From assembly GCF_026965535.1 (NCBI RefSeq), contig NZ_CP114039.1, positions 6,200,001 through 6,264,000 on the forward strand: a DNA stretch of 64,000 bases. The letters are read 5' to 3'. Of this stretch, positions 22,856-30,990 are shown piece after piece. This stretch comes from Corallococcus sp. NCRR (GTDB taxonomy: Bacteria; Myxococcota; Myxococcia; Myxococcales; Myxococcaceae). Below the pieces are notes generated by a model, which had not been told where the DNA came from, did no database searches, and saw only the letters and a list, made by a program, of their open reading frames with translations. A program made the translations under genes and the position numbers. Position 1 is the first letter of the stretch. Each line of letters opens with the position of its first letter.

Positions 22856-23893
22856 TCAGGCCTTCTGCGACTTCAGCATCCAGCCGATCATCTTGTAGAG
22901 CAGGCGGGCGCCCACGTTGGCGTCCCACTCGCTGCCCTCCGGGTCGGGGGCCACTTCGGTGAGGTCGAAGCCGACGATGGTGCGGCCCGAGCGCACGACG
23001 CCCGCGACGAGCGCGGTGGCCTCCGGGAAGGACAGGCCGCCGGGAACCGGGGTGCCGGTGTGCGGGCACAGCACGGGGTCCAGGCCGTCGATGTCGAAGG
23101 ACAGGTAGACCTGCTGCGGCAGCTTGTCGACGATCTGCTTCACCTGCTGGTTCCAGGGCAGACCGTCGAAGCGGTTCTGCTGGAGGACGGCGTCGTAGAA
23201 CGCGTGGATGCGGCCGCCGGAGTCCTCGATGTAGCGGTGCTCGTTCTCGCTCATGTCGCGCAGGCCCACCTGGACCAGCGTCTTCACGCCCGGGATGCGC
23301 TCGCACACGTTGTAGAAGATGGACGCGTGCGACCAGGTGAAGCCCTCGTACGCGACGCGCAGGTCGGCGTGCGCGTCCAGGTGCAGCACGCCCATGCCGG
23401 GGTACTTCTCCGCGTGGGCCTGGATGATGCCGAAGGAAATGGCGTGGTCTCCGCCCACGGCGGCCACGAGCTTGCCCTGCTCCAGCCACTGCTTCGCGGT
23501 GCGGTAGACGTGCTCGTTGAGCTTCTCGCTGAAGCCGTTCACGTCCTTCGCCGCGGCGAGCAGCTCGTCCTCGCCGGACTCGATGCCGCCCGCTTCGATG
23601 ACGAGCTGGGCGCGCTCCTTGGCGCGCTCGTTCCACATGTGCAGGTCGGCGGGGGCCTCCAGCATGGCGATGCCGCGCTCGTAGGGCCGGCCGGTCTCCA
23701 CGTCGAACAGGTCCACCTGCTTGCTGGCCTCCAGCAGTGCCGCGGGGCCGTCGGACGTGCCTCCGCCGTAGCTGGTGGTGGCCTCGAAGGGCACGGGGAT
23801 GACGACGACGTGGGCCTCGTCGGGAGAGTGGGGGAGGCCGAAGATGCCGGAGCCCGGCTGCGCGGCGGCGGCGGGGTCGAAGTGGGTAGCCAT
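22856..23893 (-). CDS. speB: Agmatinase/ureohydrolase (SpeB family)
   Basis: 345 residues from ATG 23893. The Mn-binding motifs of the arginase/agmatinase family are all present: V-G-G-D-H-A-I-S-F, H-L-D-A-H-A-D-L-R and S-F-D-I-D-G-L-D-P. The family hydrolyses guanidino compounds to urea; agmatine to putrescine is the likeliest reaction, but guanidinobutyrase or formiminoglutamase activity cannot be excluded. Convergent with the receiver/ATPase gene, only 4 bp apart. Much of the open frame upstream of 23893 is non-coding shadow. Confidence 0.88.
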   Translation of the reverse strand: MATHFDPAAAAQPGSGIFGLPHSPDEAHVVVIPVPFEATTSYGGGTSDGPAALLEASKQVDLFDVETGRPYERGIAMLEAPADLHMWNERAKERAQLVIEAGGIESGEDELLAAAKDVNGFSEKLNEHVYRTAKQWLEQGKLVAAVGGDHAISFGIIQAHAEKYPGMGVLHLDAHADLRVAYEGFTWSHASIFYNVCERIPGVKTLVQVGLRDMSENEHRYIEDSGGRIHAFYDAVLQQNRFDGLPWNQQVKQIVDKLPQQVYLSFDIDGLDPVLCPHTGTPVPGGLSFPEATALVAGVVRSGRTIVGFDLTEVAPDPEGSEWDANVGARLLYKMIGWMLKSQKA

Positions 23894-23971
23894 GGCGGCG
23901 CAGGATACGGTTCCGCTCCCCGGGCGCAATGGCTTCGGTGGTGCCTGGCGGCAGGGCAGGGAGGAAACGGG

Positions 23972-24400
23972 ATGGCGACGCGGAAGAAGACGGTGGCGAA
24001 GCGCAAGGGCGGGCTCACGGTGGACGACGTGCGCGAAATGGCGCTTGCCCTGCCGTCGACGGAGGAGCGCCCCTCCTATGGAACACCCGGGTTCCGGGTG
24101 AGCGACAAGCTCTTCGCGCGGGTGCTGGATGACGACTCCATCGTCATCAAGGTGGACTTCGACCACCGCGAGGCCCTGTTGGACTCCAAGCCCGACATGT
24201 TCGAAGTGACGCCGCACTATCAAGACTGGCCCATGGTCATCGTGCGGCTGAGGACCGTGGACCGGCGCCTGCTGCAGGTCCTGCTCGAGGAGGCCTGGCG
24301 CCGCTGCGCCTCCGCCAGGGTGCTCAAGGCGCTGGAGCCCGCAACGGCCGCTCCCAAGCGAGCGGCGAAGAAGGCTCCCGCCCGCAAGCGGAGCGTGTAG
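23972..24400 (+). CDS. MmcQ/YjbR family DNA-binding-like protein
   Basis: 142 residues, start at ATG 23972 with GGGAGGAAAC upstream. The core (D-D-V-R-E-M-A-L-A-L-P, then Y-G-T-P-G-F-R-V-S-D-K-L-F-A-R and L-L-E-E-A-W-R-R) matches the MmcQ/YjbR double-wing fold, a family of unknown function that resembles DNA-binding proteins. A Lys/Ala/Pro-rich tail (R-A-A-K-K-A-P-A-R-K-R) and a basic N-terminus would favour nucleic-acid binding. Divergent from the ureohydrolase gene. Confidence 0.85.
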   Translation: MATRKKTVAKRKGGLTVDDVREMALALPSTEERPSYGTPGFRVSDKLFARVLDDDSIVIKVDFDHREALLDSKPDMFEVTPHYQDWPMVIVRLRTVDRRLLQVLLEEAWRRCASARVLKALEPATAAPKRAAKKAPARKRSV

Positions 24401-24405
24401 CGGCC

Positions 24406-25395
24406 TCAGTCCCAGCGGACGACGATCTTCCCCACGGTGCTGTTGCCCGCCATCCGCTCCAACCCGGAGCGGAGCTCCGTCATGGGCAATACGGCATCCA
24501 CCACGGCCCGCAGCGCGCCGGAGTCGAACAGGGGCAACAGCTGCCGCTCCGCCACCTGCGTGAGCAGCATCTTCTCCTCCGCGGGCCGGCTGCGGAGCAC
24601 CGTCCCCTTGAGCGTGAGCCGCTTGCGCATCACCGGCCCCAGGTCCAGCTCCGCGCGCACGCCCGCCACCGAGCCCACCTGCATCAGCCGCCCGAGGCGC
24701 GCCATGGCCTTCACGGACTCCGGCAGGTACGCGCCCCCCACCAGGTCCAGGCACACGTCCGCGCCACGGCCGTCCGTCGCGGCGAGCACCGCGTCCGCGA
24801 ACACCGGCGGGTTGCTCTCACACAGCACCGTATGGCCCACGCCCCACTCGGAGGCCCTGGCCAGCTTGTCCTTGTTCCGCCCCGTGCCCACCACCCGCAC
24901 GCCCATGGCCCGGCAGATGAGCGCCGCGGCGGAACCCACGCCGCTCGCCACCGCGTGCACCAGCACCGTCTCCCCGGGCTTCAGGTCCGCCTGGAGCACC
25001 AGCGCGTCGTAAGCCGTGAGGTACGCCTCCGGCAGCGCCGCCGCGTCCGCGAAGTCCAGCCCCTTCGGCATGTGCAGCACCTCGCGCTCGTGCGTGGTGA
25101 GCACTTCACTCCACGCGCCGCCGCCCACCAGCCCCATCACCCGGTCGCTTGGCTGGAACCTGCTCGCGCGCGGGCCCACCGCCACCACCTCACCCGCGTA
25201 CTCCAGCCCCGGCACGTCCTGTGGCACGTCGGGCGGCGGCGGATACGCACCGCGCACCTGGAGCAGGTCCGCGCGGTTCAGCGCGCTCGCCCGCACGCGC
25301 ACCTGCACGTCGTAGGGCCCCGGCACCGGCTCCGGCCGCTCGTCGAACGCGAGGACCTCCGGACCGCCCGGCTTCGTGATGCGCACGACCTTCAT
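24406..25395 (-). CDS. NADPH:quinone oxidoreductase, zeta-crystallin/PIG3-type MDR protein
   Basis: 329 residues starting M-K-V-V-R-I-T-K-P-G-G-P-E-V-L, the classic quinone oxidoreductase opening. It has R-V-R-A-S-A-L-N-R-A-D-L-L-Q and a Rossmann nucleotide site (V-H-A-V-A-S-G-V-G-S-A-A). No structural or catalytic zinc cysteines are present, as expected for the zinc-free branch. It likely reduces quinones using NADPH. Convergent with the MmcQ gene, 5 bp apart. Confidence 0.92.
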   Translation of the reverse strand: MKVVRITKPGGPEVLAFDERPEPVPGPYDVQVRVRASALNRADLLQVRGAYPPPPDVPQDVPGLEYAGEVVAVGPRASRFQPSDRVMGLVGGGAWSEVLTTHEREVLHMPKGLDFADAAALPEAYLTAYDALVLQADLKPGETVLVHAVASGVGSAAALICRAMGVRVVGTGRNKDKLARASEWGVGHTVLCESNPPVFADAVLAATDGRGADVCLDLVGGAYLPESVKAMARLGRLMQVGSVAGVRAELDLGPVMRKRLTLKGTVLRSRPAEEKMLLTQVAERQLLPLFDSGALRAVVDAVLPMTELRSGLERMAGNSTVGKIVVRWD

Positions 25396-25431
25396 GACCT
25401 GCCCCCTTACCGGAAGAAGACCCATCCATCG

Positions 25432-26433
25432 TTACAACAACAGCCACGTCACCAACCCGAAGTACGCCAGCAGCGTCACGTTGTCGGACACCGCCAGCAC
25501 CAGCGGCGCCGACGCCAGGTGCGGATCCACCTTCAGCCGCTTGAAGAGGAACGGCAGCACGCCGCCCAGGCTCGACGCCAACGTGGCGGACACCGTCACC
25601 GCCACGAACAGCGCCAGGGGAAAGCCGAACCCCGGCGAATAGATGCGCCCCAGCAGCGCCACCACCGCCGCCGCCATCAACCCCGCCAGGCTCGCGGCCA
25701 GCACTTCGCGCGCCACCCGCTTCTTGTCCACGTCGCCTTGCGTGACCATCGACACCGAGACCGCCGTCGTCTGCACGCCCAGGCTCTCCGACAGCACCAG
25801 CACCATGGGGATGAAGGCGCTCACCACCACCAGCTCCGCCACCGTGCGCTCGAACAGCCGTGTCGTCGTGGCCGCCAGGAACCCGCCCGCGATGTTCACG
25901 AGCAGCCATGGGAAGCGCTTGAGCGCCATGCGCCCGGGCCGCGTCTCGCGCGCCTCGTCCTGGGGCAGGCCCACGAAGCGGTAGACCTCGTCGCGCACGC
26001 GGCCCTCCACCTCGTCGAAGAGCGTGTCGGAGAACGCGTCCACGAACTGGTTCATCTCCACCACGCCCACGATGCGCCCCTCCGCGTCCACCACCGGGAA
26101 GGCCAGGAAGCGGTAGGTGACGAAGAAGTCCTCCACCAGCGCGTCGGAGGCGTCCACGGGCAGCTTCACCACCCGCGTGAACATCAGCGACGCGATCTGC
26201 TCGTCGGGCGCCGCGCGGATCAGCTTGCGGATGGGCACCACGCCCACCAGCCGGCCGGCCGGGTCACACGCGTAGCAGTAGAAGATCTCCCCCGTGCCCG
26301 GGTGGGCGCGCAGCTTCTCCAGCGCCTGGGCGACCGTGTCCTCCACGCCCACGGCGGTGAAGTCCCGGGACAGCCGGTCGCCCTGCAACAGCGTGTGAGC
26401 GGTCTCCGGAGGCATCTTCACGGGGCCGGGCAC
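25432..26433 (-). CDS. MgtE-like divalent cation transporter without N-domain
   Basis: About 333 residues. Two CBS domains (~20-150; G-V-V-P-I-R-K-L and G-R-I-V-G-V-V-E-M-N-Q-F) precede an MgtE-type channel domain with five helices, marked by F-P-W-L-L-V-N-I-A-G, F-I-P-M-V-L-V-L-S-E-S-L-G-V-Q-T-T and A-P-L-V-L-A-V-S-D-N-V. The N-terminal MgtE_N superhelix is absent, so Mg gating would rely on CBS only. GTG 26433 has AGGA 6 bases upstream; ATG 26415 lacks one. Lies 36 bp upstream of the oxidoreductase in the same direction. Confidence 0.88.
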   Translation of the reverse strand: MPGPVKMPPETAHTLLQGDRLSRDFTAVGVEDTVAQALEKLRAHPGTGEIFYCYACDPAGRLVGVVPIRKLIRAAPDEQIASLMFTRVVKLPVDASDALVEDFFVTYRFLAFPVVDAEGRIVGVVEMNQFVDAFSDTLFDEVEGRVRDEVYRFVGLPQDEARETRPGRMALKRFPWLLVNIAGGFLAATTTRLFERTVAELVVVSAFIPMVLVLSESLGVQTTAVSVSMVTQGDVDKKRVAREVLAASLAGLMAAAVVALLGRIYSPGFGFPLALFVAVTVSATLASSLGGVLPFLFKRLKVDPHLASAPLVLAVSDNVTLLAYFGLVTWLLL

Positions 26434-26485
26434 GAAACGTCCTGGCCCGCCGGAGCGTCAAGGCTTATCTAGGACTCCATCCGCC

Positions 26486-26692
26486 ATGTCACTCGCGCCG
26501 TGTCCCATCTGTCAGAAGCCCGTGCCTCCGCGTCCGGAGAACACCTCTCAACCCTTCTGCTCCCGCCGCTGCCGCGCCGTCGACCTGGGCCGCTGGCTGG
26601 GGGAGGAGTACCGCGTGCCCGACCGGCAGGCCGAGCAGCAGGAGGACGAGCTGCCCTCCGACGGTGAGCCGCGCCGCCATCACGACGCCTGA
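26486..26692 (+). CDS. yacG: DNA gyrase inhibitor YacG (zinc protein)
   Basis: 68 residues with the complete YacG signature: C-P-I-C near the N-terminus, then P-F-C-S-R-R-C-R-A-V-D-L-G-R-W. The four cysteines form a zinc finger. YacG binds GyrB and inhibits gyrase in enterobacteria. The acidic tail is variable. Divergent from the MgtE-like gene. Confidence 0.92.
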   Translation: MSLAPCPICQKPVPPRPENTSQPFCSRRCRAVDLGRWLGEEYRVPDRQAEQQEDELPSDGEPRRHHDA

Positions 26693-26848
26693 GCCGTCGC
26701 CGCTGTCCACCGCTGGAAGATTCCCGGACCGCTCGAACGACAGGGCAGGGGAGCGCGCCGCCGGAAGGCCCGCGCCCGTGCGCCCCGAAGGGCAGGGGCA
26801 GGGCGTGCCGCTGGAGTCGCGCGAAGAGTGACGGTATACCCGCCTGCC

Positions 26849-27922
26849 GTGAAACGCGCCGTCAACCTCATCGCCAGCCTGCTCGTCACTGTCGCCTTCA
26901 TGTGGTGGGCCTTCCGGGACACGGACGTGTCCACGCAGGTCGCCAGCCTCAAGGCGGCCAACTACGCGTGGCTGTTGCCGTACTTCCTGTGCCTCGCCTG
27001 CATTCACGTCTTCCGCACGCTGCGCTGGGGCGCGTTGCTGTCGGGCCTGGAGCACGTGCCGTTCCGCAAGCTGAACGAAGCGTCCGGCATCGGCTTCATG
27101 ATGCTGCTGGTGCTGCCGTTCCGGCTGGGGGAGTTCGCGCGCCCCTTTCTCATCGCCCAGCGCAGCTCCATCCGCCGCAGCGCGGCCATGACGTCCGTGG
27201 TGCTGGAGCGCATCGTGGACGGCCTCTTCGTCGCGGCGCTGTTCCGCGTGCTGCTCTTCTTCGTCCCCACGGAGACCCCCGAGGTCCGGTACGTGAAGCT
27301 GGGCGCGTGGCTGATGTTCGCCGTGTTCGGCGGCGGCCTGGTGTTCCTGCTGCTGGGCCTGTGGCAGCAGGAGCGCACGGTGCGGCTGGTGCGCGCCACC
27401 GTGGGCCGCTTCTCCCCGGGCGTCGCGGACAAGGTGGCGGACATCGTGGACAGCTTCGTGGGGGCCATGCGCCAGCTCCCCGACCGCAAGCACATCGCCC
27501 TCTTCTTCCTCTACACGTTCGCCTACTGGGGCATGAACGGCCTGGGCATGGCGCTGCTCGCGCGCGCCTTCGACTGCTCCGGCGCGGCGCCGGGCATGGC
27601 CTGCGAGCCCATGAACCTCACGCTGTTCCAGTCCTACATCGTGATGTGCGTGCTGGTGGTGGGCGTGATGATCCCCGCCGCGCCCGGGATGATGGGCACC
27701 TTCCAGGCCGCCACCAAGGTGGGCCTGGGGTTGTTCATGCCCGCCGCGATGGTGAACGCGCACGGGCTCGCCTACGCGAACGTGCTGTGGCTGTGCCAGA
27801 CGCTGCAGCAGATCGTCATCGGCCTCGTCCTGCTGTCCATCAGCCACATGTCCTTCCGTGAGCTGGCGGGGAAGATGAAGAAGGACGACGACACCACGGT
27901 CACCCGCTCGTCGGCGGCCTGA
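26849..27922 (+). CDS. Lysylphosphatidylglycerol synthase-type flippase-like membrane protein (UPF0104)
   Basis: About 357 residues with eight or so membrane helices and no soluble synthase domain. The family pattern is visible in L-R-W-G-A-L-L, L-P-F-R-L-G-E-F-A-R-P-F-L, V-V-L-E-R-I-V-D-G-L and P-A-A-P-G-M-M-G-T-F-Q. These proteins resemble the MprF flippase half and may move aminoacylated or other lipids. GTG 26849 starts at the conserved K-R-A-V-N-L; GTG 26828 is an alternative, and neither has a strong ribosome site. Confidence 0.88.
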   Translation: MKRAVNLIASLLVTVAFMWWAFRDTDVSTQVASLKAANYAWLLPYFLCLACIHVFRTLRWGALLSGLEHVPFRKLNEASGIGFMMLLVLPFRLGEFARPFLIAQRSSIRRSAAMTSVVLERIVDGLFVAALFRVLLFFVPTETPEVRYVKLGAWLMFAVFGGGLVFLLLGLWQQERTVRLVRATVGRFSPGVADKVADIVDSFVGAMRQLPDRKHIALFFLYTFAYWGMNGLGMALLARAFDCSGAAPGMACEPMNLTLFQSYIVMCVLVVGVMIPAAPGMMGTFQAATKVGLGLFMPAAMVNAHGLAYANVLWLCQTLQQIVIGLVLLSISHMSFRELAGKMKKDDDTTVTRSSAA

Positions 27923-27934
27923 GGCCCTCCGGCG

Positions 27935-28408
27935 CTACGGGGCGGGCTGGTGGGCCTGCCCTCCGTCGGTGGGGGGCGGTGACGCGGGAGGCACCTGCTG
28001 GGCGCGCACGCTGTTGCGCACCTGCTCGGTGACGGAGGCTGGATCCACGGAGCCCTTGAAGGTGCCGAAGGGCGTCTCCAGGCGCTGCTCGTGCTTGCCG
28101 TCGGTGCCCGGCGGACCGCACCAGGCCTTTTCGGAATCCTTCAGCGAGGCCACGGGCGTGTGCACCGCGGTGCGCGTCCGCGTGGTGGACTTGGCCACGA
28201 GCACGTGGCCGCGCATCAGCACGCAGTGGTCCTCGTCGAAGTACCAGGCCGCCGAGCCGTCCGAGAACTCCTGCGCCCGCTCCGGTCCCCGGCCCATGGT
28301 GTCCGCCACCTGGGCGGCCGTCATGCCGGGGTAGAGCTTCTCGAAACCGGGGGTGGCGCAGCCGGTGGCGGCCAGCGCGAACAATGCGGACAGCAGGGAG
28401 GGACGCAT
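27935..28408 (-). CDS. BamE/SmpA-like outer-membrane lipoprotein
   Basis: 157 residues with a lipobox A-T-G-C at residue ~17. The next segment, Y-P-G-M-T-A-A-Q-V-A-D-T-M-G-R-G-P, is typical of the SmpA/OmlA (BamE) fold, and A-A-W-Y-F-D-E-D fits the following strand. The Pro/Gln-rich tail is unstructured. It may serve in the outer-membrane assembly machinery, but the BamE role is inferred from the motif alone. Convergent with the UPF0104 gene, 12 bp apart. Confidence 0.75.
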   Translation of the reverse strand: MRPSLLSALFALAATGCATPGFEKLYPGMTAAQVADTMGRGPERAQEFSDGSAAWYFDEDHCVLMRGHVLVAKSTTRTRTAVHTPVASLKDSEKAWCGPPGTDGKHEQRLETPFGTFKGSVDPASVTEQVRNSVRAQQVPPASPPPTDGGQAHQPAP

Positions 28409-28500
28409 CCGGGGCGCGGCTCCTGGAAGGAGAGGCGGGACACCCTAGCGTGTTCCTCCCGGACCGCTCCAGGAGGGGCCTGGAGCCGATGACGGGAGGA

Positions 28501-28578
28501 TTACAGCTCCTGCTCCAGCCAGCGCGACAGCCGTTCGCGCAGCGACCGGACCCGGCGGCGGAGCAGGGGGCCGCTCAC
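28501..28578 (-). CDS. Candidate 25-residue basic small protein overlapping the RHH stop
   Basis: GTG at 28578 shares GTGA with the stop of the upstream ribbon-helix-helix gene, and the frame ends at TAA 28501. The product is a basic amphipathic helix (R-R-R-V-R-S-L-R-E-R-L-S-R-W-L-E-Q-E-L). Translational coupling is possible. There is no homology to call on, so it may be chance. Confidence 0.4.
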   Translation of the reverse strand: MSGPLLRRRVRSLRERLSRWLEQEL

Positions 28579-28829
28579 GACTCGCCTTCCGTCTTGGCGG
28601 GCATGCGGCCGTACTTGGACAGCAGGTCCTCCACGGCTTCACGCAGGTACTCGCTCTGGTGGATGCGGGTGCGCCGCGCCAGTTCGCGCAGCTTGTGCAC
28701 CTGCTCCTCGGGGACGAGGACGTGGGTGGAGACGATGTCGGCCTCGGGGCTTCGGACCTCACCGGGTTCCACCGCGGACGGGGACGACGGAGCGTCGGGG
28801 CTCAGCGGGCTGGCGCTTCCATCCTGCAT
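28575..28829 (-). CDS. Ribbon-helix-helix (CopG/Arc-type) DNA-binding protein
   Basis: 84 residues from ATG 28829, with GGAGGAAG upstream. A disordered acidic/Pro-rich N-terminus (~40 residues) precedes an RHH domain: strand S-T-H-V-L-V-P, helix E-E-Q-V-H-K-L-R-E-L-A-R-R-T, turn R-I-H-Q-S-E-Y-L-R-E-A-V-E-D-L-L. RHH proteins dimerise and bind operators; many are antitoxins or autorepressors. The only candidate partner is the 25-residue frame overlapping its stop. Confidence 0.88.
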   Translation of the reverse strand: MQDGSASPLSPDAPSSPSAVEPGEVRSPEADIVSTHVLVPEEQVHKLRELARRTRIHQSEYLREAVEDLLSKYGRMPAKTEGES

Positions 28830-29191
28830 CGGGCTTCCTCCAGGAATGCTGCTACAGGCCGCTACCGACCTGGCGTGGGCATTAGGGGGTCGGCCTCTCG
28901 TGCCGTCAAAAAAAGGAACAGCCGACGCGGGTGGTTGACTCGGAACCCGGTGCGCTGTTACTCGCGCATCCACGTAAGGGGAGTAGTTCCCGCCCGGCAG
29001 CGAGGGGCGGAGGGGCGCTCGACACACTGGCTGGTGACAGCCCGGGCCCCCATCCCGCGCAAGCGCGCGAGACGAACGAGACCTTCGGACAGGGATAACG
29101 CTCCCTGGCCGAGGTCCGTCGTGCGCGCTCCTCCCTGAAGCGCTCCACCCCACGACATCCTCCGCGCCAGGAACTGGGATGGGGTGCCATC
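28830..29191 (+). other. Intergenic leader of the Mn exporter gene
   Basis: 362 bp without a supported protein gene between the divergent RHH and GDT1-type genes. It contains an A-run at 28908-28914, the yybP-ykoY-like element (28970-29100) and about 90 bp of expression platform before GTG 29192. Promoters for both genes must lie near 28830-28970; no clean -35/-10 pair could be assigned. Confidence 0.6.
28970..29100 (+). ncRNA. yybP-ykoY-type manganese riboswitch (candidate)
   Basis: Two hallmark conserved segments are present in the right order and distance: AAGGGGAGTAG at 28976-28986 and CGAGACCTT at 29077-29085, separated by paired GC-rich arms. In this class the two loops dock to hold Mn(II). 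The gene 90 bp downstream is a GDT1/TMEM165 Mn exporter, the commonest partner of this riboswitch. Mn binding would be expected to switch expression on. Exact stem boundaries were not folded. Confidence 0.8.
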
Positions 29192-29764
29192 GTGTCGTTG
29201 GAAGCCATTGTCGGTTCATTCGTTCTCGTCGCCGCCAGTGAGATGGGGGACAAGACCCAACTGCTGGCGTTCTCGCTGGCGTCCCGGTTCCGCAAGCCGT
29301 GGGTCGTGCTGGGCGGCATCTTCGTGGCCACGGTGGCCAACCACGCGCTGGCGTCGTCGGTGGGCACGTGGGTGTCCACGCACGTCCCCGCGCGGGTGAT
29401 GGCGCTGCTGCTGGCGGTGATGTTCCTGGGCTTCGGCCTGTGGACGCTCAAGCCCGACACGCTGGATGAAGACGGCGGCAAGCCCCCGCGCTTCGGCGCC
29501 TTCCTCACCACGGTGGCGCTCTTCTTCATGGCGGAGATGGGGGACAAGACGCAGCTGGCCACCATGGCGGTGGCCGCGCGCTACCAGGCCCCGGTGCTGG
29601 TGACGCTGGGGACGACGGCGGGGATGCTGCTGTCGGACGGGCTCGCGGTGTTCCTGGGCGACCGGCTGTCCGGCCGGGTGAACATGAAGTACGTGCGCTG
29701 GGTGACCGCCGCGCTCTTCTTCCTCTTCGGCTTCGTGTCGCTCTGGACGGCCTGGCGCGGCTGA
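29192..29764 (+). CDS. GDT1/TMEM165 (UPF0016) family Mn(II) exporter
   Basis: 190 residues, about six helices in two homologous halves, each with the ion-binding signature E-x-G-D-K-T: S-E-M-G-D-K-T-Q-L-L at ~16-25 and A-E-M-G-D-K-T-Q-L-A at ~113-122. The family exports manganese or exchanges cations for protons. GTG 29192 follows a GGGG segment. The upstream yybP-ykoY-like leader strongly supports manganese as substrate. Confidence 0.92.
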   Translation: MSLEAIVGSFVLVAASEMGDKTQLLAFSLASRFRKPWVVLGGIFVATVANHALASSVGTWVSTHVPARVMALLLAVMFLGFGLWTLKPDTLDEDGGKPPRFGAFLTTVALFFMAEMGDKTQLATMAVAARYQAPVLVTLGTTAGMLLSDGLAVFLGDRLSGRVNMKYVRWVTAALFFLFGFVSLWTAWRG

Positions 29765-29777
29765 GGCTTCGCGGAAG

Positions 29778-29814
29778 GCCCCGGCGTGCAGGGACGCCGG
29801 GGCGACGCCGGGGC
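29778..29814. terminator. Bidirectional terminator with alternative 3' arms
   Basis: Stem GCCCCGGCGT (29778-29787) can pair perfectly with ACGCCGGGGC at 29794-29803 or with a second copy at 29805-29814 followed by TTT. It lies between the convergent GDT1 and alcohol dehydrogenase genes. Confidence 0.65.
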
Positions 29815-29826
29815 TTTGGGGGGCGG

Positions 29827-30870
29827 CTACTTCAGGCTCGCCGTGTCGATGACGAAGCGGTAGCGCACGTCGTTCTTCAGCATGCGCTCGTAGGCGTCGT
29901 TGATCTTCTGGATGGGGATGACCTCCACGTCGGCGGCCACCTGGTGCTTCGCGCAGAAGTCGAGCATCTCCTGCGTCTCCCGGATGCCGCCAATCATCGA
30001 GCCGCCCAGCTTGAGTCGGCGGGGGATGAGCGAGAAGGCCGCCAGCGGCGTGGGGTTCTCCGGCGCGCCCACGATGATCATCGTGCCGTCCGTCTTCAGC
30101 AGGCTGAGGTAGGCGTTGTAGTCGTGCTGCGCGGAGACGGTGTCCAGGATGAAGTCGAAGGACCGCCGCAGCTTCTTGAACGTCGCCTTGTCGGACGTGG
30201 CCTCGAAGTGCGCGGCGCCCAGGGCGAGCGCGTCGTCGCGCTTGGACGGCGAGGTGCTCAGCACCGTCACCTCCGCGCCCATCGCCCGGGCCAGCTTCAC
30301 GGCCATGTGGCCCAGGCCGCCCAGCCCCACGACGGCCAGCTTGCTGCCGGCCTTCACGCCGTAATAGCGCAGCGGCGAGTACGTGGTGATGCCCGCGCAC
30401 AGGAGCGGCGCGGCGCGGTCCAGGGGGATGCCCTCCGGGATGCGCACCACGTACTTCGCGTCCACGGTGATGCGCGTGGAGTAGCCGCCGTAGGTGGGCT
30501 GGCCGTCGTATTCGCGGCCGTTGTAGGTGTTCACCGCGCCCCGCTCGCAGTACTGCTCGTCGCCCGCGAGGCACTGGGGGCACTCGCGGCACGAGTCCAC
30601 GAAGCAGCCCACGCCCACGGTGTCACCCACCTTGAACGTGGTGACGGCGCTGCCCACCTGCGACACCCTGCCCACGATCTCGTGGCCCGGGACCATGGGG
30701 AAGAGGGCGCCGCCCCACTCGTCGCGGGCCTGGTGGATGTCCGAGTGGCACACGCCGCAGTACTGGATGTCGATGAGCACGTCCTGGGCACGCGGCTCGC
30801 GGCGCTCCACGGTGAAGGGGCCGAGCGCGGCCTTCGCGCTGGGGGCGGCATAGGCAGGGGTCGTAGGCAA
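29827..30870 (-). CDS. Zinc-dependent NADP(H) alcohol dehydrogenase, YahK/CAD-like
   Basis: 347 residues from TTG 30870, chosen because AGGAG lies 6 bases upstream. The catalytic zinc site is C-G-V-C-H-S-D and G-H-E; the structural zinc site is C-x2-C-x2-C-x7-C (C-R-E-C-P-Q-C-L-A-G-D-E-Q-Y-C). The Rossmann motif is G-L-G-G-L-G-H-M-A. This matches the broad-substrate aldehyde-reducing YahK/cinnamyl alcohol dehydrogenase branch. The physiological aldehyde is unknown. Confidence 0.92.
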   Translation of the reverse strand: MPTTPAYAAPSAKAALGPFTVERREPRAQDVLIDIQYCGVCHSDIHQARDEWGGALFPMVPGHEIVGRVSQVGSAVTTFKVGDTVGVGCFVDSCRECPQCLAGDEQYCERGAVNTYNGREYDGQPTYGGYSTRITVDAKYVVRIPEGIPLDRAAPLLCAGITTYSPLRYYGVKAGSKLAVVGLGGLGHMAVKLARAMGAEVTVLSTSPSKRDDALALGAAHFEATSDKATFKKLRRSFDFILDTVSAQHDYNAYLSLLKTDGTMIIVGAPENPTPLAAFSLIPRRLKLGGSMIGGIRETQEMLDFCAKHQVAADVEVIPIQKINDAYERMLKNDVRYRFVIDTASLK

Positions 30871-30990
30871 GGGAGGCTCCTGAGGGGTAACGAAGCAGGG
30901 ACGGCAATGTAGCGACGCCGGAGCCTTCATGCCCGGGGAACAGCCGGCGCAGTGGACCTGCCCGGGGAGCATCCAGGAGACTCCGCGCCC

